Origin: Caenimonas aquaedulcis
GTDB taxonomy: Bacteria; Pseudomonadota; Gammaproteobacteria; Burkholderiales; Burkholderiaceae_C
NCBI RefSeq assembly: GCF_015831345.1
Contig: NZ_JADWYS010000001.1
Coordinates: forward strand, 3,686,618-3,750,617
DNA: 64,000 bases
Direction: 5' to 3'
The notes beneath the pieces are model-generated. The model ran no database searches, was not told the DNA's origin, and saw nothing but the letters and a program-made list of their open reading frames with translations. The position numbers and the translations under genes are program-made. Shown here one piece after another: positions 1 through 8,909 of the stretch. How positions within the stretch are numbered: the first letter of the stretch is position 1; every line of letters starts with the position of its first letter.

Positions 1-1182
1 GGCGAGCGGGTTGCGCAGCTCATGCGCGAGCGTGGCGATGAATTCGTCCTTCGCGCGGTTGGACTCCTGCAGCACCTGCTCGGCCATCTTGCGTTCGGTC
101 ACGTCGATCACCGAGCCCGCCATGCGGAAGGCCTTGCCCATCGCGTTGCGCTGCGCCATGCCGGTGACGAGGAACCAGCGCCATTCCCCCGATTTCAGCC
201 GCAGCCTGCACTCGAACTGGTAGGGCGCGTCGTGCGCGATGTGGTCGCGCAGGGCGCTGCGGATGCGCGGCACGTCGTCCGCATGCATGATGTTCACGAG
301 CGAGCTGGGCAGGTCGGGGAACTCCTGCGCGTCGTAGCCGAGCAGCGCCTTGAAACGCGGGGAATAGAACATGGTGTCGGCCACCATGTCCCAGTCCCAG
401 AGGCCCGCGCTCGAGCCGCGCACCGCGAGCTGGTAGCGCTCGTCGCTCTGCTGCAGCGCCTCGTTCGCCTGCTGCAGCGTCTGCGCGCGCAGCGCGAGTT
501 CGTCGAGCATCGCGTTGAACACGCCGGCCAGCTCGCCGATCTCGTCGTCGTCCTCGATCGGCGCGCGCGCGGCGAGGCTTTCCCCGTGGCGGATCTGCCG
601 CGCGACTTCGCTGATGGCCAGCAGCGGGCCGGTCAATGCGGCCTGCAGGCGGTTGGAGAGCAGGAGCGCCGCGACCAGGCTGCCCGTGAGCACCATGGCC
701 AGCACGCCGAGGTAGTCGAAGGCGCGGTCCAGCAGCTCGTGGCGGGCCTGCAGGTACATCATGCCCACGGGCTCCTTGCCCATGAGCACGGGCCGCCACA
801 CGCTGACCCATTGCGAATCGAAGCTCACGCCGGGCGTGCCGGCCACGGACGGCACGGCGACCCCCTCGGCGGCCGTGTCGACATAAGACGCGAAAAGCTT
901 GCCCTTCGCGCCGTAGAGCGCGGCGGCGGCGAGGTTGGGCTTCAGGCGCAGCACGCGAAGGTTTTCCGCGGCGACGCGGGGGTCGTCGAAGGAGAGCGCG
1001 GGCCCGTTGACGAGGCCCATGATGTCGGCCTGGGTGACGAGGTCGTTCTCGATCGAGCGCAGCTCGCTGCGCAGGTCGAACAGCACGAGCGCGATGCCGG
1101 CGATGAGCAGCGCGGCGAGCGTGGTGGCCAGCAGGATGAAGTTGAGCTTCTGCCTGATCGAGCGCACGGCGGGCAGCTTCAT
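1..1182 (-). CDS. Sensor histidine kinase with HAMP and PAS domains, partial (C-terminus outside window)
   Basis: Membrane sensor kinase, cut by the window edge after 394 residues. Reading from the ATG at 1182: a membrane segment near residues 12-34, an extracytoplasmic sensor region, a second membrane segment near 155-178, a HAMP linker, a coiled stretch, a PAS domain with its PAC tail (ending in a V-I-D-V-T-E-R motif) and finally the phosphoacceptor H-box FIATLAHELRNPLA at the truncated end. The ATPase domain and any receiver domain lie beyond base 1. Its start overlaps the stop of the upstream YfiR-like gene by 4 bases (ATGA), so the two are translationally coupled and probably form one signalling unit. 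Ligand and output are not visible. A long open frame on the opposite strand is a GC-rich shadow. Confidence 0.9.
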   Translation of the reverse strand, partial: MKLPAVRSIRQKLNFILLATTLAALLIAGIALVLFDLRSELRSIENDLVTQADIMGLVNGPALSFDDPRVAAENLRVLRLKPNLAAAALYGAKGKLFASYVDTAAEGVAVPSVAGTPGVSFDSQWVSVWRPVLMGKEPVGMMYLQARHELLDRAFDYLGVLAMVLTGSLVAALLLSNRLQAALTGPLLAISEVARQIRHGESLAARAPIEDDDEIGELAGVFNAMLDELALRAQTLQQANEALQQSDERYQLAVRGSSAGLWDWDMVADTMFYSPRFKALLGYDAQEFPDLPSSLVNIMHADDVPRIRSALRDHIAHDAPYQFECRLRLKSGEWRWFLVTGMAQRNAMGKAFRMAGSVIDVTERKMAEQVLQESNRAKDEFIATLAHELRNPLA

Positions 1183-1724
1183 CGCGCGCGGCCCTCCACC
1201 GATTGCGCGACGGCGAGCAGGCGCGCGCTCAGCTTGATGCCGCGTGTGTCCGCGGCGGTGAGCGAAGCCGCGAACCGCACGCGGCCGCCCTCGGTGATGA
1301 AGTTGATGACGCCGCCATGCTGCAGGCCGTCCGCCTGGGAGGTCACGACGAGCACGGGCCGGGTGACCGTGTCCAGCAGCTCCTGCAGCCGGCTTTCGCG
1401 GCGCGGCGCCACGTACAGCACATGGAGGCCGGCACCGGCCGCGCTGTCCGCGACCCGGCGAACGATGACGGGATGCCCCTCGACCTGGCGGCCGGCGGCC
1501 AGTCGTTCGAGGTCCGCGGCGATGGCTTCGTCGCCCGCGACGCCGATGACGATGGGCTGGTCCGGGCGCGCGAACACGCCCGCGGGCCATTCCACGAAAG
1601 CGCCGAACTTGAGGAGGAAGGCCGCCTTGACCGAGGACTCCGTGGGCGCCTGCGCCCATGCCTGCGGCGCGGGGAGACCCAGCGCAACCAGCACGAGAAG
1701 GAAATGGGCAAGCAGTTGGCGCAT
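1179..1724 (-). CDS. YfiR-like periplasmic protein (DUF4154 family)
   Basis: Exported protein of 181 residues with an N-terminal signal peptide (MRQLLAH..., cleavage after A-W-A) and the YfiR/DUF4154 pattern: a conserved A-F-L-L-K-F...W-P block near residues 34-46, I-G-V-A-G-D in the middle, and a C-terminal G-G-x-I-N-F-I...V-R-F section. YfiR proteins sit in the periplasm and restrain a membrane-bound signalling partner; here the obvious partner is the HAMP/PAS kinase encoded immediately downstream with a 4-base overlap. The start is placed at the ATG preceding the signal peptide; the frame stays open further upstream without a better start. The family call is confident; the pairing is inferred from gene order. 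Confidence 0.85.
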   Translation of the reverse strand: MRQLLAHFLLVLVALGLPAPQAWAQAPTESSVKAAFLLKFGAFVEWPAGVFARPDQPIVIGVAGDEAIAADLERLAAGRQVEGHPVIVRRVADSAAGAGLHVLYVAPRRESRLQELLDTVTRPVLVVTSQADGLQHGGVINFITEGGRVRFAASLTAADTRGIKLSARLLAVAQSVEGRAR

Positions 1725-1917
1725 GGGGAGGACGGAGCGCCTGAGTATAGGAGCGGCATTCGCCGCGGTGGTGACATGACCGTGCGATCCGAGCCCGATT
1801 TCCCCGCGGCCCTCCACGACGGGCAGGGTAAGTGGGTCTCGACGGCGCCGGGGCTTACATCGTGTCCTGATTGCAACGTATAGTCTCAACTCCAATCACA
1901 TGCCGCGAGGAGCTGCC

Positions 1918-2613
1918 ATGGCCAAGTTCGGATTCGACCAGGATGCATTGATCCAACAATTCGCCGAAGCTTCGGCGCGGCAGGGCGAACAGCTGCGCAC
2001 CGCCGTGCAGCAGGCGACGCTCAAGGCCCTGCAGGGCCGCGAGCTCACGCTGAAGAACATCAAGGGCGTGGTCGAGAAGGTGAGCGCTGCCGCGGCGCAG
2101 GGCGCCGGCCAGAACCCGCTGGGCCCGCAGCAGATGGCTCCATTGCTCGAAAAAGCCGTGGCCGGCATGGACGCCGCGCTGCTGCAGGCCGTCGAGGCGA
2201 ATCGCCGCGCGCTCAACCAGTTGATGGAATACGGCGCCGGCCTGCGCGAGACGCAGGTGAAAAAGGCGATGGGCGACATCGAGAAGATGGAAGAGATGTT
2301 CTTCTCGACCGTGCGCAAGGCGGTGGGCGACACCTCCAACCCCTTGCAGGGGATGTGGCAGCAGGCGCTGGACAAGCTGCAGGTCAAGGGCAGCGGCACC
2401 GGCGCGCACGCGGCGGAAACCATCGGCGAACTTACCGACCACGCGCAGAACGCGTTGAAGCAGGGACGCGCCGCGGGAATGAAGGCGGCGCAGACGCTGC
2501 TCGATTCCTATGCGGCGCTCGCGAGCGGCGTGCTGATCGGGATGGCGCAGGGGATGGGCGGCGAGGCAAGCGCCGCGCCCGCGCCGGCCGCCGCGAAGAG
2601 CAAGCGCAAATAA
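1918..2613 (+). CDS. Helical phasin-like protein of unknown function
   Basis: A soluble, almost wholly alpha-helical protein of 231 residues, rich in Ala, Gln, Lys and Leu, with a basic C-terminal tail (A-A-A-K-S-K-R-K). The start at 1918 (MAKFGF) has a GAGGAG-like ribosome site 6-13 bases upstream; an in-frame ATG at 1900 lacks one. There is no signal peptide or membrane segment. Amphipathic helices plus an Ala/Lys tail resemble phasins that coat polyhydroxyalkanoate granules, but I see no signature that proves this. The gene stands alone, divergent from the YfiR-like gene. Product name is tentative. Confidence 0.6.
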   Translation: MAKFGFDQDALIQQFAEASARQGEQLRTAVQQATLKALQGRELTLKNIKGVVEKVSAAAAQGAGQNPLGPQQMAPLLEKAVAGMDAALLQAVEANRRALNQLMEYGAGLRETQVKKAMGDIEKMEEMFFSTVRKAVGDTSNPLQGMWQQALDKLQVKGSGTGAHAAETIGELTDHAQNALKQGRAAGMKAAQTLLDSYAALASGVLIGMAQGMGGEASAAPAPAAAKSKRK

Positions 2614-2650
2614 GGCGAGGTCCGTCATTGCGGGCTCGACCCGCAATCCG

Positions 2651-3721
2651 TCAACCTTCCTTGCGCGTCTCCACGAAGATCTCCCAGGTCGCGAGGAAGA
2701 TCGCCGCGATCACCGGGCCGATCACGAAGCCGTTCAATCCGAAGGCCGACAGGCCGCCCAGCGTCGCGACCAGCACCAGGTAGTCGGGCAGGCGCGTCTC
2801 CTTGCCTACGAGGATGGGGCGAAGGACGTTGTCCACGAGCCCGATCACGAGCACACCCCACAGCGCGAGCGCGACGCCCTGCCAAGTCGAGCCGACGGAC
2901 AGCAGGTAGAGCGCGACGGGCCCCCACACCAGCGCCGCGCCGACCGCGGGGAGCAGCGACAGCAGCGCCATGAGCGCGCCCCAGAGCAGCGCGCCATTCA
3001 CGCCCAGCACCCAGAATGCAAGGCCGCCTAACGTGCCCTGCACGAGGGCGACGACGACGTTGCCTTTCACGGTCGCGCGAACGACGGTCGCGAACTGCGC
3101 GAGCAGCCGGCGCGTGTGGCGCGGTTCCAGCGGCAGCGAATCCGCCGCGCGTTCCGCGAGCGCCCGACCGTCGCGCAGGAAGAAGAAGAGCACGTAGAGC
3201 ATCACGAAGAAGCTCACGACGAAATCGAGCGTGCCCTGTCCGATGAGGAAGGCGCGCGAGGTGAGCGCCTGGCTGCTGGTGCCCAGCGCATCGACCAGCT
3301 TGCGCTGCAGCGCGGCAAGGTCGGCCAGTCCGAAGCGGTCGAGCAGGCCGCGCACCCAGGCGGGCATGACATCGATGAAGCGCTGGAAGTATTCCGCCAG
3401 CTGGATGTCGCCGGACTTGAAGCGGGCGTAGAACGCCGTGGCCTCGTGCGTGATGGAGGCCGAGAGCAGGGCGGTGGGCAGCAGGACGCTCACGATGATC
3501 ACCACGAGCGTCCCGAAAGCCGCCCAGCCGCGCCGCCCGCGGCACACGAGGGCCGAACGTTCCTGCAGCGGCGAAAACACGATCGCCATGAACACGGCCC
3601 AGGATAGCGCGCCGCTGAGCGGCCAGAGGACCACCAGGAAGAGCAGGGTGACGCCCAGCAGGAGCCAGACGAGGGCCTTGCTCTGGAGGACGGGCGAATT
3701 GAGTGGGTCGGGTGTGGGCAA
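2651..3721 (-). CDS. AI-2E family transporter (PerM/YdiK-type permease)
   Basis: Polytopic inner-membrane protein of 356 residues with about eight hydrophobic segments: two near the N-terminus (residues 16-45), one near 68-90, then a soluble loop containing the conserved W-V-R-G-L...L-A-A-L-Q section, and a cluster of segments from about 165 to 345. The C-terminal L-V-D-N-V-L-R-P-I-L-V-G motif and the following L-G-G-L-x-x-F-G-L-N-G-F-V-I-G-P are typical of the AI-2E transporter family, whose members have been linked to export of autoinducer-2 or to Na+/H+ antiport; substrate cannot be told from sequence. The gene is followed on the same strand by no clear partner. Confidence 0.88.
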   Translation of the reverse strand: MPTPDPLNSPVLQSKALVWLLLGVTLLFLVVLWPLSGALSWAVFMAIVFSPLQERSALVCRGRRGWAAFGTLVVIIVSVLLPTALLSASITHEATAFYARFKSGDIQLAEYFQRFIDVMPAWVRGLLDRFGLADLAALQRKLVDALGTSSQALTSRAFLIGQGTLDFVVSFFVMLYVLFFFLRDGRALAERAADSLPLEPRHTRRLLAQFATVVRATVKGNVVVALVQGTLGGLAFWVLGVNGALLWGALMALLSLLPAVGAALVWGPVALYLLSVGSTWQGVALALWGVLVIGLVDNVLRPILVGKETRLPDYLVLVATLGGLSAFGLNGFVIGPVIAAIFLATWEIFVETRKEG

Positions 3722-3734
3722 GCAGCGATTGTCG

Positions 3735-4979
3735 CTAATACGTACAGCCCGTGGTGTTGTACTTCGAATTCGTGGTGGTCACCGTCTGGACGCCGTTGTT
3801 GGTGTAGATGTCGATCTGGTAGCCGTAGGCGTCCGCCAGGGCAGCGATGCAACCGCCCGTGGTGCTGGCCACGAGCATCACCTGCACGTATTGGCCGGCA
3901 AAGCTGCCGTAGGCGGCCCCCGAGTACAGGCAGAAATTGGTCGTCGTGCTTTGCGTGTTGTAGCTGTACAGGCAGCGCGAGTTGGCCTCGAAGGCGAAGC
4001 TTTCGTTGTTCGCATCCAGCACCGTCACGCCGTTGTTGCTGTTGGTCCAGCTGATGTAGCCGCCACTGCCCCCACCGCCGCCACCGCCACCGCTGGTGCC
4101 GCTGGTGGCGTACAGCGTGTAGGAGCCCGTGTCGCCCGTGGTGTAGGAGCTCGCACGAAGGATGTAGTAGCCCGTGTAGGCGGCCGTCGTCGTGATGCGC
4201 GCGTTCAGGTTGCCCGCGCTGTCGTCGTCGTAGGTGACGAAGTTGCCATAGGGGTTGTACAGCTCCAGGTACGGGTCGTACAGCGTGTTGGCCATCATCG
4301 TGAAGGTATAGGTCGTGCCGGCGTAGAGATAGACCGTGTGGTCGACATACGCACCGCTCGTGTAGAAGGCGCCGTTAACCGAGCCGCCCACCGCGAGCGA
4401 GCCGCCGCTGCCCCCGCCACCGCCGCCGCAGCTGTACACATAGCAGGAGAAGTCGCTGAGCGTGCCCACGTAGTAGATCGTGTAGCCCGTCGCCCATCCA
4501 TAGGCGTAGACGCCGCTGCCGAGCACGGCGAGGTAATTGCCGCTGGAGTAATAGCGGTAGTTGAACGTGCCGAAGCCGGGCATGTAGATGGCGTCGTCGA
4601 AGTAACTGCCGTAGAAGATGCCCGGGTAGCCCGAAGAGGAAGACGCCCAGTTGAAAAGGGCCGTCTTGTCGGGGGTGGTCAGCGGCTGCTGCGCCGCGAG
4701 TTTGGGCGCAGAGGACTTCCGGGCGCCCTGCTTCTGCGCGTTCTCATGGCGCGCCGCGGCCTGCGGCGGCGTCAAGCCGGGAAACCGTGCGATGCACTGC
4801 CCGCCTTCGAGGTGGCCGGTGGCCGCGGGACCTTCACATTGGGCCTTGTCGACGACCGCCATCGGGGCCGCCGCGAATTTCGCTCCGGCATCCGAAGCGG
4901 CTTGGTCGCCGCCCCCACCGCACGCGGCCAGCACGAGACCGGCCACGAGAATCCCCACCCCTTGCAGCTTGCGCATCAT
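3735..4979 (-). CDS. Secreted lipoprotein with a pre-peptidase C-terminal-like beta domain
   Basis: Predicted lipoprotein of 414 residues. A signal peptide ends in the lipobox L-V-L-A-A-C (Cys near residue 20), then Gly and low-complexity sequence. The mature part is rich in Tyr, Gly, Ser and Thr and low in charge. Two poly-Gly/Ser linkers (near residues 185-193 and 298-306) separate three modules; the middle module (V-N-G-A-F-Y...Y-D-P-Y-L-E-L-Y...S-Y-T-L-Y) has the pattern of a pre-peptidase C-terminal (PPC) beta-sandwich. An AAGGAG ribosome site lies 6 bases before the ATG at 4979. Likely cell-surface or outer-membrane exposed. No catalytic motif is seen, so a binding or adhesive role is only a guess. 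Confidence 0.75.
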   Translation of the reverse strand: MMRKLQGVGILVAGLVLAACGGGGDQAASDAGAKFAAAPMAVVDKAQCEGPAATGHLEGGQCIARFPGLTPPQAAARHENAQKQGARKSSAPKLAAQQPLTTPDKTALFNWASSSSGYPGIFYGSYFDDAIYMPGFGTFNYRYYSSGNYLAVLGSGVYAYGWATGYTIYYVGTLSDFSCYVYSCGGGGGGSGGSLAVGGSVNGAFYTSGAYVDHTVYLYAGTTYTFTMMANTLYDPYLELYNPYGNFVTYDDDSAGNLNARITTTAAYTGYYILRASSYTTGDTGSYTLYATSGTSGGGGGGGGSGGYISWTNSNNGVTVLDANNESFAFEANSRCLYSYNTQSTTTNFCLYSGAAYGSFAGQYVQVMLVASTTGGCIAALADAYGYQIDIYTNNGVQTVTTTNSKYNTTGCTY

Positions 4980-5069
4980 GACGTACTCCTTGTGTCATCG
5001 GTCCGCGCTGTGTTGGCGCGCCGGACGATTCTGGCAAGCCGTCACATACATTGCAAGGTGTATCAGCCC

Positions 5070-5495
5070 CTAGGTCGTTAGCATGCGTCCAGCAGGCGGA
5101 ATGGGCCGCGGCTTACCGCTTTCGTCGATAGCTACGTAGGTGAGCGAAGCTTCCGTGACCTTCACGTACTGCCCCTGGGCGCGGAAGCGCTCTGCGTACA
5201 CCTCGACCTGCACGGTGATCGACGTCGTACCGATGCGCGTGACCGATGCGAAGAAAGACAGGATGTCCCCCACGCGCACCGGCTGCTTGAAGATGAACTG
5301 GTTGACGGCCACCGTCGCCATCCGGCCGTCGACGTAGCGCGCCGGCACGACGGAGCCGGCCAGGTCCACCTGGGCCATGACCCAGCCGCCGAAGATGTCG
5401 CCGTTGGCATTGCAGTCGGCGGGCATGGGAATCACCTTGAGCACGAGCTCCTTGTCGGTGGGGAGGGCGGCCGAGGCGCTTGAGTTCGTGGACAT
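5070..5495 (-). CDS. Acyl-CoA thioesterase, hotdog fold (YciA-like)
   Basis: A 141-residue single-hotdog thioesterase. The N-terminal part carries the diagnostic D-x-N-x-x-G-D-I-F-G-G-W-V-M-A-Q-x-D motif (active-site Asp and helix of the hotdog fold), followed by V-x-V-N-x-F-I-F-K-Q-P-V-R-V-G-D, which matches the YciA/BACH branch. These enzymes hydrolyse acyl-CoA to free acid and CoA in the cytoplasm, usually as hexamers. The start is set at the ATG at 5495; a GTG six bases upstream is possible. The gene is divergent from the ABC exporter at 5535, so the 39-base gap must hold both promoters. Confidence 0.9.
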   Translation of the reverse strand: MSTNSSASAALPTDKELVLKVIPMPADCNANGDIFGGWVMAQVDLAGSVVPARYVDGRMATVAVNQFIFKQPVRVGDILSFFASVTRIGTTSITVQVEVYAERFRAQGQYVKVTEASLTYVAIDESGKPRPIPPAGRMLTT

Positions 5496-5534
5496 GGGCA
5501 CAATCTCTCGAAGTAACTCGACCGATTGTCCACC

Positions 5535-7391
5535 ATGCGCCGCGCCGGCGAACTAGCCGCCCCCCCTCTTTCCGCTACGCCGGGAACGCCCGTGCGTACC
5601 CACACCGACTGGGCGACGCTCAAACGCCTTTTCCCGTATCTCTGGCAATACAAGCTGCGCGTGGTCGCCGCGCTCGTCTTCATGGTGGGCGCGAAGCTTG
5701 CGAACGTGGGCGTGCCGGTGCTGCTCAAGACCCTGGTCGACGCGATGTCCTTCAAGCCCGGCGACCCGGCGGCGGTGCTGGTGGTGCCGGTGGGCCTGCT
5801 CATCGCGTACGGGCTGCTGCGCCTGTCGACCTCGCTTTTCACCGAGCTGCGTGAATTCGTGTTCTCCAAGGCGACGCAGGGCGCGGCGCGCAGCATCGCG
5901 CTGCAGACCTTCGAGCACCTGCACGCGCTCAGCCTGCGCTTCCACCTGGAGCGGCAGACCGGCGGCATGACGCGCGACATCGAGCGCGGCGTGCGCGGCA
6001 TCGAATCGCTGATCTCCTATTCGCTGTTCTCGATCGTGCCGACACTGATCGAAGTGATCCTCGTGCTCAGCATCCTGGGCGTGAAGTTCGACGCGTGGTT
6101 CGCGTGGATCACTCTCGTCGCGCTCGTGGTCTACATCACCTTCACGGTGAGCATCACCGAGTGGCGCACGAAATTCCGCAAGGAGGCGAACGAGTTCGAT
6201 TCCGCCGCGCACCAGAAGGCGGTGGACTCGCTGATCAACTACGAGACGGTCAAGTACTTCAACAACGAGGGCTTCGAGGCGAAGCGCTACGACGAGAGCC
6301 TGCAGCGCCTGCGCCGCGCGCGGCTCAAGAGCCAGACGACGCTGTCGATGCTCAACACCGGCCAGCAGCTGATCATCGCGACGGGCCTGGTCGCGATGCT
6401 GTGGCGCGCGACGCAGGGCGTGGTGGACGGCCGCATGACGCTGGGCGACCTCGTGATGGTGAACGCCTTCATGATCCAGCTGTACATCCCGCTGAACTTC
6501 CTGGGGGTGCTGTACCGCGAGATCAAGCAAAGCCTCACGGACCTGGACAAGATGTTCGTGCTGATGGAGAAGGAGCGCGAAGTCGCGGACCGGCCCGGTG
6601 CTGAATCGCTCCCTCCCCCGCTGGGGGAGGGTGGGGGTGGGGGCATCGCGAACTGGAATGTCACTTTCGAGCACGTCAACTTCGCCTACGAGCCCGCCCG
6701 CCCCATCCTCCACGACGTCACCTTCGAGATCCCAGCCGGCAAGACGGTCGCCGTGGTCGGCCCGTCCGGTTCCGGCAAGAGCACGCTCGCGAGATTGCTC
6801 TATCGCTTCTACGACGTGCAGGACGGCCGCATCACGATCGCGGGCAAGGACATTCGCGAAGTCACGCAGGCGAGCGTGCGCCAGTCCATCGGCATCGTGC
6901 CGCAGGACACCGTGCTCTTCAACGACACGGTGGAATACAACATCGCCTACGGCCGCCCCGGCGCCACGCACGAGCAGGTGGAAGAGGCGGCGCGCGCCGC
7001 GCGCATCCACGACTTCATCGCGTCCACGCCGAAGGGCTACCAGACGATGGTCGGCGAGCGTGGGCTGAAGCTGTCCGGAGGCGAGAAGCAGCGCGTGGCG
7101 ATCGCGCGGACGCTGCTGAAGAACCCGCCGATCATGATCTTCGACGAAGCGACGTCGGCGCTGGACTCCGCGAACGAGCGCGCGATCCAGGCGGAATTGA
7201 AAGGCGTGGCGCAGAACAAGACCACGCTGGTGATCGCGCACCGGCTGTCCACGGTCGTGGATGCGCATGAAATCCTGGTGCTGGATGCGGGGCGCATCGT
7301 GGAGCGGGGCACGCACGCGGCGCTGCTGGCGAAGGCGGGGCGGTATGCGCAGATGTGGAAGCTGCAGCAGCAGGCCAGCGGCAACGCCTAG
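5535..7391 (+). CDS. Atm1/HMT1-like ABC exporter, fused permease and ATPase
   Basis: Half-transporter of about 618 residues that should work as a homodimer in the inner membrane. The first 330 residues hold six membrane helices of the type I exporter fold. The ATPase follows: Walker [11 protein letters not shown]-loop (I-V-P-Q-D), signature L-S-G-G-E-K-Q-R, Walker B I-M-I-F-D-E-A-T-S-A-L-D and the switch His in I-A-H-R-L-S-T. The region N-Y-E-T-V-K-Y-F-N-N-E in the permease is characteristic of the Atm1/ABCB7/HMT1 branch, which exports glutathione-linked or Fe-S-related compounds. The linker between permease and ATPase carries an unusual Pro/Gly insert encoded by a G/C-tract palindrome (see 6609-6643). 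The ATG at 5535 is preferred to an in-frame TTG at 5526; no clear ribosome site. Confidence 0.9.
   Translation: MRRAGELAAPPLSATPGTPVRTHTDWATLKRLFPYLWQYKLRVVAALVFMVGAKLANVGVPVLLKTLVDAMSFKPGDPAAVLVVPVGLLIAYGLLRLSTSLFTELREFVFSKATQGAARSIALQTFEHLHALSLRFHLERQTGGMTRDIERGVRGIESLISYSLFSIVPTLIEVILVLSILGVKFDAWFAWITLVALVVYITFTVSITEWRTKFRKEANEFDSAAHQKAVDSLINYETVKYFNNEGFEAKRYDESLQRLRRARLKSQTTLSMLNTGQQLIIATGLVAMLWRATQGVVDGRMTLGDLVMVNAFMIQLYIPLNFLGVLYREIKQSLTDLDKMFVLMEKEREVADRPGAESLPPPLGEGGGGGIANWNVTFEHVNFAYEPARPILHDVTFEIPAGKTVAVVGPSGSGKSTLARLLYRFYDVQDGRITIAGKDIREVTQASVRQSIGIVPQDTVLFNDTVEYNIAYGRPGATHEQVEEAARAARIHDFIASTPKGYQTMVGERGLKLSGGEKQRVAIARTLLKNPPIMIFDEATSALDSANERAIQAELKGVAQNKTTLVIAHRLSTVVDAHEILVLDAGRIVERGTHAALLAKAGRYAQMWKLQQQASGNA
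6609..6643 (+). repeat. GC-tract palindromic repeat inside the ABC exporter linker
   Basis: A run of C5, then the palindrome CTCCCCCGCTGGGGGAG, then three further G-tracts. It is read in frame as a Leu/Pro-rich then poly-Gly stretch between the permease and ATPase domains. The base composition is unlike the flanking coding sequence. It resembles G/C-tract repeats I recall between genes in Burkholderiales and related bacteria; that membership is from memory and unverified. Four closely spaced G-runs on the plus strand could also fold as a G-quadruplex. Confidence 0.6.
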
Positions 7392-7491
7392 GACAGGCCG
7401 GGCCGGCGCCGCTCGGCAGCTCATCCTTGAAATTTGACGAAGCGGTGACTAGCATCCGCTGCGCAGCGCCACAGCTGCAGCGGAGGTCGTC

Positions 7492-7860
7492 ATGCCGTTC
7501 AAGTGCAACGAGCCGTATTACGCCCAGCAGGATGGGTCCACCATCGTCCAGGCCACGGGGATCGCGCTGGGAAATCCCCAGGCCGCGTACGACGCGGCGG
7601 GAGCCGCCGCCCTGGCCAAGGCCATCGCCGCCGGCCGCGCCTGGTTCAACGCGAAGAACTGCGCCCATGCGCAGCCGGACAAGCGATGTCCGCATGGCTG
7701 CACCGAGAAGCAGGGCGGCTACTCCCACACCGCCGAGGCGTTCGCGTTCAACATGAAGACGGTGATCGCGCTGCCGTTCGGGCTGAAGCTCTATGTGGCG
7801 GAGGCGAGCGCGAACTGGGGCGGGGTGGTGATTTGCCGGTGTGAGCGCGTCGACGCCTGA
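7492..7860 (+). CDS. Small cysteine-containing protein of unknown function
   Basis: A 122-residue cytoplasmic protein with no family I recognise. A GGAGG ribosome site lies just before the ATG. It contains five Cys (one N-terminal, a C-A-H and a C-P-H-G-C cluster near residues 57-70, and a C-terminal C-R-C) and several His, which suggests metal binding. The middle is Ala-rich and helical. Its last 70 bases overlap the 3' end of intI on the opposite strand, so the two genes converge. It sits between the ABC exporter and the integron and is not itself flanked by an attC, so it is probably part of the chromosome backbone. Confidence 0.65.
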   Translation: MPFKCNEPYYAQQDGSTIVQATGIALGNPQAAYDAAGAAALAKAIAAGRAWFNAKNCAHAQPDKRCPHGCTEKQGGYSHTAEAFAFNMKTVIALPFGLKLYVAEASANWGGVVICRCERVDA

Positions 7861-8903
7861 TCGAGCGCGGTTGCCGCGATCCGGTAAGGAGCTTCGGGTT
7901 CCCTCGCCATGGGTGGCGGGGGAATGGAATCGAGCGGGCTGGAGGTGCCCCCGGCGGCCACCTTGAGGACGTGCGTGTAGATCATGGTGGTGCTCACATC
8001 GCTGTGCCCCAGCAGCTCCTGGACCGTGCGGATATCCGTGCCGGACTGGAGCAGGTGCGTGGCGAACGAGTGGCGCAGTGTGTGTGCGGAGACGTGGCGA
8101 TGGATGCCCGCGGAGGCCACCGCTTTCTTTACTGCACGCTGCAGGCGCTCCTCATAAAGATGGTGACGCCTCTCGACGCCCGAGCGTGGATCGATCGCGA
8201 GGGTGGGCGAGGGAAACAGCCAGAACCAACCCCAGGTCTGCGAGACCTTGGGGTATTTGCGCTCCAGCGCGTGAGGCACTTCCACGCCGGGTTGTTCCGC
8301 CTGACGGTCTCGCTCCCATACGGCGCGCGCCTCGGTGAGTTGTGCGCGAAGCCTGTCCGCCAGCGAGCGGGGCAGCATGACGACGCGATCCTTGTTGCCC
8401 TTGGCCTGGCGCACGACGATGACGTTGCGGTCGAAGTCGACATCTTTCACGCGCAGGCGCAAACCTTCCATCAGGCGCATGCCGGTGCCATACAGCAGGT
8501 GGGCGACGAGGGCGATGGGACCTTCCATCCTGGCAAGCACCGCCGCCACTTCATCGCGCGTCAGGACAGTTGGGATGCGGCGCGTGCGCGCGGGGCGCTG
8601 CAGGTCCTGAAGCCACGGGAGATCGACGGTGAGCACTTCGCGGTAAAGGAACAGCAAAGCGCTGAGCGCCTGGTTGTGCGTCGACGAAGAAACGCGCCGC
8701 TGCGTGGCGAGCATCGTAAGGAAAGCCTGGACTTCCGCCGCGCCCATGTCGCGCGGATGCCGCAAGCCGTGCCAACGCACGTAGAAGCGCACCCAATACA
8801 GGTAGGCTTTTTCGGTTGCAAGGCTATAGTGCAGATAGCGAGCCCGCTCCCGGACTTGGTCCAAGAGGCGGGTCGAATGCAGAGGCGGCGCGCGGCTTGT
8901 CAT
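7791..8903 (-). CDS. intI: Integron integrase (tyrosine recombinase)
   Basis: Site-specific recombinase that inserts and excises gene cassettes at attI and attC. 370 residues from the ATG at 8903. Catalytic residues seen: R143, K171, H274 with R277 (H-T-L-R-H), H300 (L-L-G-H) and nucleophile Y309. The domain that separates integron integrases from XerC/D is present near residues 211-262 (A-L-E-R-K-Y-P-K...W-G-W-F-W-L-F-P-S...D-P-R-S-G-x-x-R-R-H-H-L). The protein has about 45 residues beyond the usual S-P-L-D end; this tail overlaps the converging gene at 7492-7860. The start fits the N-terminus of known IntI proteins (L-L-D-Q-V-R-E-R...L-H-Y-S). No frameshift or lost catalytic residue, so it looks active. 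Confidence 0.97.
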   Translation of the reverse strand: MTSRAPPLHSTRLLDQVRERARYLHYSLATEKAYLYWVRFYVRWHGLRHPRDMGAAEVQAFLTMLATQRRVSSSTHNQALSALLFLYREVLTVDLPWLQDLQRPARTRRIPTVLTRDEVAAVLARMEGPIALVAHLLYGTGMRLMEGLRLRVKDVDFDRNVIVVRQAKGNKDRVVMLPRSLADRLRAQLTEARAVWERDRQAEQPGVEVPHALERKYPKVSQTWGWFWLFPSPTLAIDPRSGVERRHHLYEERLQRAVKKAVASAGIHRHVSAHTLRHSFATHLLQSGTDIRTVQELLGHSDVSTTMIYTHVLKVAAGGTSSPLDSIPPPPMAREPEAPYRIAATALDQASTRSHRQITTPPQFALASAT

Positions 8904-8909
8904 GGCCAA

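Noticed and set aside
22..1779. 585-codon open frame on the plus strand
   Set aside because: It is a shadow of the minus-strand kinase and YfiR genes, whose products show clear domains; the plus-strand product is Arg/His-rich with no motif.
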